The position numbers and the translations under genes are program-made. DNA of 64,000 bases from Aldrovandia affinis (Eukaryota; Chordata; Actinopteri; Notacanthiformes; Halosauridae): assembly GCA_029706075.1 (NCBI GenBank), contig JAINUG010000195.1, positions 1,162,001-1,226,000 on the forward strand. Direction: 5' to 3'. The notes below the pieces were generated by a model. It was not told the origin of the DNA. It worked only from the letters and a program-made list of their open reading frames with translations, and did not search any database. Shown one piece after another: positions 57,901-64,000 of this stretch (its first letter is position 1; each line of letters begins with the position of its first letter).

Positions 57901-58491
57901 GAAGGCCTGGTCAATGCTGTCCTGCAGGTGCTCGGTGAACTTGTCGTTGACGTCGATGAGCTCCTGCACGTTGCCGAAGACGATGGTGAGCTGCTCGGCG
58001 GTGAGCAGCCCGGCGCTCTGCATGGGGCAGAGGAACTCCTCCTTGATGATGCGCAGGTCCTCGCCGTAGCTGCTCTCCGTGTTCAGGAACTCCAGGATGG
58101 CCTCCTTCCGCTCCGTGCGCTGCTTCAGGCAGCGTTCGCACGGCCCGTTAAAGCCGCCCCCCACCACCACCACCCCCCCGCCCCGCGTCCCGCAGGCCGC
58201 AGTCCGGGCAGGGCCTCTGGGCCTCCCACGCCCTCTGCGAGGCTGACGGCCTCTTCCAGCCGCGCGCCAGGCCGGGCCCGATGCCGCTGTCCGCGCGCTC
58301 CACGTCGGCGCTGCGCCGGGCCAGCCGCGGCTCCTCCTCCTCGTCGCGCTCGTCGCTCAGCCCCACCACGCCGCTGTCGGCGCTCAGGCTGCTCACGTTG
58401 CTCCAGCGGTGCTGCGTTCCCCGGGTAACGGCGAGGCTGGCGGCCGTCTCGACCCCGCTGGGCTCAGACCGCCCCCGGACCGCCGCGGACA
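54905..58491 (-). CDS. Dbl-family RhoGEF (DH-PH), 3' half, two apparent frameshifts
   Basis: Three exons are seen: 58491-57895, 56742-56597 and 55735-54905, phases agreeing, with the stop at 54905-54907. Upstream exons were not found. RhoGEFs load GTP onto Rho-family GTPases. The DH domain begins with RKEAILEFLNTESSYGEDL and continues through EFVNMLPAFQTYC to LRSFLMAPLQRVTKYPLLLS, the classic conserved DH helix. The PH domain has FVMEGPLQI, a glycine-rich insertion, then LVLIKDKSSGKFAVLREP and SRTQQWFRQIKRY. The protein ends PNIMINTAQSRS. Before the DH domain lie an acidic region with ADSGV/ADSGIG repeats and two Cys pairs (CPDC, CERC). The frame changes near 58150-58190 and near 55225-55260, both in G runs (C runs on the plus strand). 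I do not recognise which named RhoGEF this is. Confidence 0.85.
56165..56555 (+). repeat. SINE-C, full length, head type 'GTAGCGGTCTAACGCA'
   Basis: GGCTGGCGGATAGCGTAGCGG head, GGTTCGAAACCC, the TCTCGGAGGAGGCGGATC body and an ATTGGCAACCAGATTGGGAG end. It lies in the second RhoGEF intron, about 40 bases from exon 56597-56742. Confidence 0.9.
56816..56971 (+). repeat. SINE-A, full length
   Basis: GGTTCTGTGTAGCTCAGTTGG head, GGTTCAATTCCCC, the GTCGCTTTGGATAAAAGCG tail and TCTGCTAAATGCCATATATT. It lies in the first RhoGEF intron. Confidence 0.9.
56972..57400 (-). repeat. LINE-like 3' end fragment
   Basis: ATCAATACAGCACAAAGTGCTTCACA followed by an A-rich body and GGAAGGCTGTTCCAGAGTCTAGGAGC matches the inverted LINE 3' ends common in fish. 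Confidence 0.6.
57641..57857. mobile_element. hAT-type MITE with a perfect 8-bp target duplication
   Basis: CAGGGGTGCACATAAGTGGTAC at the left matches the inverted GTACCACTTATGTGCACCCCT at the right. AATATAAG flanks it on both sides (57633-57640 and 57858-57865). It ends 37 bases inside the RhoGEF intron donor. Confidence 0.9.
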
Positions 58492-58560
58492 CTGTGGTGC
58501 AAACAGAAGCATGCCCAAACTCAAACACAAAATTACAAATGCATAACATTTTTTATATGT

Positions 58561-58930
58561 AGCCTGGCGGATGGCGCAGCGGTCTAACGCACCACGCTTT
58601 GGAGTGGTGTGCGCTGCCCGTCAGGGACGCGGATCGAAACCCGCGTCTCTACCAGACCGGCCCTGGTCGTCAGCCCGATCGGAGGTGGCATTTGGCTGTA
58701 CGCCTCCAGGGGAGGGGGGAGGGAGAGCCGGCACGAGTCCGTCGAGGAGAAGGTTAAGGAGTCCGTGGAAGATTTCCCATCTCGAAAGAGGCGGGAACAC
58801 TCAACCAGGAATGTGTGTCTCGATCCCGGAGGACTCGTGAGGGTGGGGAATTGAAGTAAATAGAGGGTTTAATTGGCAACCAAATTGGGAGAAAAACGGG
58901 GAAAAAATCTGAAATAAATTTATTTAAAAA
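58561..58930 (+). repeat. SINE-C, full length, head type 'GCAGCGGTCTAACGCA'
   Basis: CCTGGCGGATGGCGCAGCGG head, GGATCGAAACCC, the GAGGAGAAGG... body and AATTGGCAACCAAATTGGGAG. It ends in T/A-rich sequence to about 58970. Confidence 0.9.
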
Positions 58931-58975
58931 AATTAAAAATTAAATTTTTATTTTATTTTTTTATATGAATATATA

Positions 58976-59318
58976 TTTTTGGGCAACACAGTGGGGTAGT
59001 GGATAGCACTGTCACTGCACAGCAAAAAGGTCCTGGGTTCGAATCCCGGCTGGGGCCTTTCTGTGTGGAGTCTGCATGTTCTCCCCGTGTCCGCGTGGGT
59101 TTCCTCCCACAGTCCAGAGACATGCACGTTAGGCTAATTGGAGAGTCTAAATTGCCCGTAGGTATGCGTGTGTGAGTGAATGTGCCCTGCGATGGATTGG
59201 CGACCTGTCCAGTATGTATTCCTGCCTCTCGCCCCAATGCATGCTGGGATATGCTCCAGCCCCCCGCAACCCTGACCAGGAATAAGCGGGTTAGATAATG
59301 AATGAATGAATGAATATA
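58976..59318 (+). repeat. SINE-D, full length, GAAT tail
   Basis: The tRNA-like head has GTGGATAGCACTGTCACTGC and GGGTTCGAATCCCGG. The body has CCTTTCTGTGTGGAGTCTGC and CCCTGCGATGGATTGGCGACC, and the tail is TTAGATAATGAATGAATGAATGAA. Confidence 0.9.
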
Positions 59319-59327
59319 TATATTAGG

Positions 59328-59557
59328 GGTGTAATGGTACATGTATTTGTACCAAACCATTCGGTTCCACTAATGCACATGCAGAACTTTTGTGTGTGGT
59401 TGCACCAGTATTGACAGACATTTATTTTTATTTAAGAAAGAAAGATTAAGTGCCTTACTTTGTTTTATTTTTTGCATTTCTTTTCCCCCCCCCCACTGTA
59501 CCGTAAATGTACTGAACCGTGACTTCAAAACTGAGGTGTGTACCGTTACACCCCCAA
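59328..59557. mobile_element. hAT-like MITE (AGGGGTGTAA ends)
   Basis: AGGGGTGTAATGGTACA at the left matches the inverted TGTACCGTTACACCCCC at the right, and inner segments around ACCAAACCATTCGGT and ACTGAACCGTGA also pair. It directly abuts the Tc1-like element on its right. Confidence 0.75.
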
Positions 59558-59558
59558 T

Positions 59559-61256
59559 ATAAACATCGACCAAAAAGTTCGGAAATTTGTGTTTGGTAGA
59601 TTATTTCTTTGTTGTTACAATGCTTCTTGGCAATAAATTGTATACCATTGGAAAGCCTGTTTATTTCCCTTTTAAATGGTGCCCCATTTGTAAGGAACAG
59701 CACAGCTGAGTATGTGGGTTGCGCCCATGAAAAATGACTGAAATCTTCTCTGCCAATGCCAAACAGCTGATTCTGCTGTTGCTATTGACTCTTGTTTTGA
59801 GCTTCCGGTACCCCCAGGTGCTGACAATCAGGTGCCTGATTGGCAGCACCTGTGAGCATGGGCCCTGCTACAGTGGTCAATTGGTGTCTGCTCCAAGAAT
59901 CGGCATGCCACGTTTGTCTGATCTCGATAAGGCCTGTGCGATAGGGCAACTTCAAGCTGGTGTTCCGCAAAAGCAAGCTGCGGCATTATTTGGAGTGAGC
60001 CCTAGTACCATCTCCAAACTGAAGGCGAAGTTCCATGAAACAGGGGATGTCAGAGACAGACCGCGAAGTGGGCGTCCCAAGAAGACGACATCCCAAGAAG
60101 ACCGGTTCCTCACCCTTTCAGCACTTAGGAACTGTAGGCTGTCTTCTACAGATTTGCAGTCACAGTTTGCAGGACGATATGGCACACGGCTCTCGGCCCA
60201 GACAATCCGGAACAGACTGCACGTAGCCAATCTCCGGGCTCATAGGGCTGCCAGGAGGCCTGCCATGACTGCCCTTCACCATCAGGCCCGTTTGCGCTGG
60301 TGTCGGCAACACCTGCACTGGAACCTGAACATGTGGAGGAACGTTATGTTCAGTCCAGATTCTGCCTACGGAAGTTGGATCGTAGGGTCAAAGTGTGGAG
60401 AAGACAGGGAGAATGCTATGCTGATTGCTGCATCGATAGAGTAACACCTTTTGGTGGAGGCAGTGTGATGGTGTGGGGCGGCATCTCCATCACTGGAAAA
60501 ACGAGGCTTGTCATCATTGGAGGCAATCTAAATGCAGAGAGATATCGAGATGAGATTCTGCAACCAGTGGCAATCCCCTATCTCCACAGTCTGGGACCGA
60601 CCTCCAACATGACAACGCTCGCCCCCACAGAGCAGGGTTTATCAGAGACTACCTCCAGAATTTTGGAGTAGAGAGAATGGAATGGCCTGCCAACAGTCCT
60701 GACCTCAACCCAATTGAACACTTGTGGGATCAGCTTGGGCGTGCTGTTCTTGCTAAAGTGACCAACACAACCACGTTGGCTGACTTCCGACAAATCCTGA
60801 TTGAGGAGTGGAATGCCATCCCACAGCAGTGTGTGACCACGCTGGTGACCAGCATGAGGAGGTGCCAGGCTGTTGTGGCTGTGTATGGTTCTTCCACACG
60901 CTACTGACTGTTTGTTAAATGAATAAATTGTAAAATTGCCAATATGTCTTGTTTCTTCCTTGTTACTGATAGACTTCAATCATCCAATCCACCAAACAAG
61001 AGTCAATAGCAACAGCAGAATAAGCTGTTTGGCATTGGCAGAGAAGAGTTGGCAAATATTTCATGGGTGCAACCCACATACTCAGCTGTGCTGCTCATCC
61101 CACAAATGCATGTTCCTTACAAATCAGGCACCATTTAAAAGGGAAATAAACAGGCTTTCCAACAGTATAAAATGTATTGCTAAGAAGCATTGTTACAACA
61201 GAGAAATAATCTACCAAGCACAAATTTCCGAACTTTTTGTTCGATGTTTATATATA
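59559..61256 (+). mobile_element. Tc1-like transposon, nearly complete
   Basis: Inverted repeats of about 230 bases bound it. The left begins ATAAACATCGACCAAAAAGTTCGG and the right ends CCGAACTTTTTGTTCGATG plus TTTAT. Further in, GCCAATGCCAAACAGCTG (59751) matches the inverted CAGCTGTTTGGCATTGGC-type end near 61030. The interior holds one transposase gene in two or more frames. The right flank is a TATA/TG run. Confidence 0.9.
59914..60907 (+). pseudogene. Tc1/mariner transposase, frameshifted
   Basis: It begins MPRLSDLDKACAIGQLQAG with the paired-type helix-turn-helix (GVSPSTISKLKAKF), the GRPKK hook and a second helix-turn-helix (SAQTIRNRLH). The DDE domain follows: the first catalytic region lies near 60340-60365, GGGSVMVWGGIS near 60450-60490 in a second frame, and SPDLNPIEHLWDQL near 60690-60735 in a third. 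At least two frameshifts (about 60350 and about 60590) make it inactive as written. It ends YGSSTRY with a stop at 60905. Confidence 0.9.
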
Positions 61257-61261
61257 TGTAT

Positions 61262-61267
<6 letters not shown>

Positions 61268-61297
<30 letters not shown>
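61268..61297. repeat. TG microsatellite
   Basis: About 30 bases of TG repeat next to the right end of the Tc1-like element. Confidence 0.9.
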
Positions 61298-61298
<1 letters not shown>

Positions 61299-61978
61299 GC
61301 AAGTGAATTGGAGCATACCTTGTACACGAGTACATGACATTTTGATAGATTGCTTTATTGATTGATATGTTATCACACAAGGTTAAAGGGCAGCACTGGA
61401 CTGGAGAGTCGTTGACAGGCGATGCTTCAACACCTGACTTTCAGTCCAGCTCCTGAAGGGCAAGCCTGCTGGAAGACACCAATGGATCTGTCCGTGCTAA
61501 ATATGGATCTGTCCATGCTAAATATGGATCTGTCCGTGCTCAATTGGGGTCAATATCAGTCTGATTGCCATATTGATAAACAGCAGGGTCATGTGTCACA
61601 GACCAATGTTGTTGAACATTTTCGAGGGAATTTAAGAATTAAAAGGTGAAAAGGGTAAGCAGGTCTTAACGCCCAATTAATTTCCCCGAAGACAAGAAAG
61701 GTCATTCGGGTTCTTAGGACCTTCTGGTTTAAGGCATTTTGAGAAGAAATTACCATTTTACAAACAGATATAATTTTGGAATTACTGAAAATAAATGTCC
61801 ACAAAAGACTATGCAATAAGTGCAAAGCAAATATCCAGGAAACAGACTTGACCTGACAAACACAAAAAGTGTGTGGTATGCAAGATAAATGAGATTGGAG
61901 CCGGCACTGTGTTCTATTATATTGACCTTGCACTGGCCAGAGTCAATGTGAAAGAGACAGTGGGGCGGCAGTAACATC
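61298..61978. other. No gene seen
   Basis: It contains a 21-bp tandem repeat of three units (ATGGATCTGTCCGTGCTAAAT type) at 61482-61543. The rest shows no recognisable gene or repeat. Confidence 0.5.
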
Positions 61979-61983
61979 TAACG

Positions 61984-62164
61984 CAGGGTTACTCAAATCT
62001 GGTCCACGAATCCAAATTCGGTTCTGGTTTTCTTTTCTCTCAGGGAGGTAACTGAACAATTTGTGCACTTGATTGGCCAGTGTCTTCACACCTGACTCCC
62101 TGGTAAAGGGAGGGTGGAAAAACAGCAGCGCTTGGCCCACGAGGACCGTGATTTGAGTAACCCC
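61984..62164. mobile_element. Palindromic MITE (GGGTTACTCAAAT ends)
   Basis: CAGGGTTACTCAAATCTGGTCC at the left pairs with the inverted GGACCGTGATTTGAGTAACCCC at the right. Confidence 0.75.
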
Positions 62165-62544
62165 GATCTACTTAACTCTAGGTCCTGAGGGCCACAATGG
62201 CTGCAGGAATGTTTTTTTTTGTTCCAGCCGAGCACTGATTAGCATACCCCCCGTGGTTTAAGAGGTGAGCTAATTATCAGATATCAGGTGGTTAAGTTGA
62301 TTGGTTAGAGTAAATACCTGCAGCCACACTGACCCCTAAGTAACAAGGTTTGACTATGTTGGATCTAAAACGAAACAGGGATAGAGCACTGTTGCACACA
62401 GATTAGCCAAGCTGGAAGAATGGGCCAGAATGTCAGTGTCATGGTAAAAGTGTAGTATTTTGGGGCACAGTCACGGCGATAGCTAGACACTGCTGTGTAA
62501 TGGACACCCAGGGTGGTGGCTCTGTGAAACACAATCAGTAGTTT

Positions 62545-63032
62545 ACCTCTGTATATTTCCTGTGCTTGTGCTCCCCTGTTCTTACATAATGCTACTGGCT
62601 ATAGCGCTGCTTTTTTCTGACTGCATGTTCTCTTCTCTGCCTCGGCACCTGCCCCCGAGCCCTAGATCCTGCGAGAAGTGTGAGCTGCCCCCATCAACCC
62701 TCACCCCCATGCCAACCCCAGTTCCTGGATCTGGACCCTCTCCGTGTGGTTTAGCCCCCTCAGCGGTGAGTCTTTCAGCCCTGAGTCACCTTGGACTGAC
62801 CATGACATGGTCTTTTTTGGACACACCCTGTGCCGACCAGAAGAGGATGGGCTCCTCCCCTTTTAGTCTGGTTCCTCCCAAGGTTTCTCCCTACCAAGGG
62901 AGTTTTTCCTTGCCACTGTTGCCTTTAGGCTTGCTTTTGGGGGGGTCTAGGCCTAGGTTCCCCCTCCGTTTTGTAACAATTCAATTGTGAAAGGTGCTAT
63001 ACAAATACATTTTGATTTGATTTGATTTGATA
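62545..63032 (+). repeat. LINE-like 3' region with TTTGA tail
   Basis: The segment with GGTTCCTCCCAAGGTTTCTCCC, AGGGAGTTTTTCCTTGCCACTG and GGTGCTATACAAATACATTTTGATTTGATTTGATTTGAT is a very common fish LINE 3' end. Its reading frame of about 140 codons is not a gene. Confidence 0.75.
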
Positions 63033-63165
63033 CTAGTATAAATATAAGGGGTTTGGAAATCAATGTGTTTTCTGGAAGAATTCCCCAGAAATATTGTTTG
63101 AAACACTGTTTACCAGACACGGTCACTGGTCTTTACAGGGCTGGTTTACAAACGCTGGGTTCGGG

Positions 63166-63515
63166 GCCTCCTTGGTGATGTAGTGGTTGGAACATTCCAC
63201 GCTGCCCACTGCGACCGGGGTTCAATTCCACCGGCCTGCCAGTTCGGCTCTGGCCGGGAGTGCCACTAGGGGGCGACAATTGACTGTCCACCCCAGGGAG
63301 GGGGAAGGGAAGCCGACACAAGCTTGCTACATATATGAGTGGTCCTGTGTGTTACGGTGACTGTGGCGGTGCCGGCTCGGAGGAGGTGGTTCAGCGCTCA
63401 CTACCGGTCTCAGGACTACGGCAACGACCTCTCATACGAGGGTGGGGATAATTGGCATGAAAAAGAGAGGGTATAATTGGCAAACAAAAAATAGGGAAAA
63501 AATGGGGAATAAAAG
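63166..63515 (+). repeat. SINE-C, full length, head type 'GATGTAGTGGTTGGAA'
   Basis: A fourth head type (TTGGTGATGTAGTGGTTGGAA, GGGGTTCAATTCC) precedes the usual body and GTATAATTGGCAAACAAA end. Confidence 0.8.
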
Positions 63516-64000
63516 CATAAACAGAAAATTAAAAATGCTGGGGTCTGCGTAGCCTAGCCTGGATTAACACCTATCTGCTATAGGCCCGGCGAGAACAGTG
63601 CAATTCAAAGTGATAAACCCCGCCCACTTCTCAGGACGTGACCAATACTCTCTGAACCAATCACATCAACTTAATGAAAAGTGGGTCTAAGGTGAAGAAC
63701 CGGTCAAAACACTTCCACAAACCACCTTCTGAGAATCTGACCGATATCGAAGCTGCCACGTCCCTGGTGTGCCCATCACGGCTGGCGAGCACTCTTCCCA
63801 GACAGTAAAGCGAGAGAGTCTTGAGAGCTGACTGTCTGGGTTTACCAGACTAGTGTCAGACGAACCGAATGTTCTCCCTTGGCCTAATTTTCCCTCACAG
63901 TGCCACCCTACTGTGGTTTGCCTTTTAACCCCACTGCTTCGACAGGAAACGTGTCAAACGAAAGGGCCGACAGCGGGTCGGGATGAGGGCTATCCACTCG
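63516..64000. other. Right-edge sequence, no gene recognised
   Basis: Contains a CCGCCCACTTCTCAGGACG stretch and AGCCTAGCCTGG/CCAGACTAG-like ends that could belong to a further repeat. Upstream RhoGEF exons were not found here. Confidence 0.4.

Noticed and set aside
62562..62990. A plus-strand frame of 142 codons rich in Pro, Ser and Leu
   Set aside because: It coincides with a common fish LINE 3' end.

Overview
The window is vertebrate nuclear DNA, almost certainly from a ray-finned fish. The genes have short conserved exons, long introns and GT-AG splice sites. More than forty interspersed repeats sit between and inside them: several tRNA-derived SINE families, LINE 3' ends, Tc1-like elements and hAT-type MITEs. 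Two SINE families end in a stem-loop tail plus TGTAA-like repeats. That tail type is known from the eel UnaL2/UnaSINE1 pair, so an early-branching teleost such as an elopomorph is possible, but this is weak evidence. Nothing here looks bacterial or viral.

Layout. (1) 1-17.9 kb is the 5' end of CLASP1 on the minus strand: a 5' exon with donor at 17717 beside an NRF-1-type promoter motif, the first main coding exon at 14410-14604, and then intron running off the left edge. (2) 19.8-24.1 kb is NIFK on the minus strand, six coding exons. Three of its introns each hold a copy of a previously unlabelled box H/ACA snoRNA-like sequence in sense orientation, with paired stem changes between copies. 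(3) 25.9-40.6 kb is a PDE9A-type cGMP phosphodiesterase on the plus strand, 14 coding exons that join in frame to 545 residues. Its terminal exon and 3' flank were tandemly duplicated and the second copy decayed (42.9-44.8 kb). (4) 45.5-49.6 kb is TSN (translin) on the plus strand, six exons, with an apparent 1-base insertion in the last. (5) 54.9-58.5 kb is the 3' half of a Dbl-family (DH-PH) RhoGEF on the minus strand, with two apparent frameshifts in G runs. (6) 58.6-64 kb is repeats, including a nearly complete Tc1-like element.

CLASP1-NIFK-TSN is the order known on human chromosome 2q14. The phosphodiesterase between NIFK and TSN is not part of that human block (human PDE9A is on 21q22), so this may be a second PDE9A-type gene kept in fish. 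The genes have unrelated jobs: microtubule plus-end binding, nucleolar RNA and Ki-67 binding, cGMP breakdown, the C3PO nuclease complex and Rho GTPase activation. The closest functional link seen is between NIFK, an RNA-binding nucleolar protein, and the snoRNA-like sequences in its introns.
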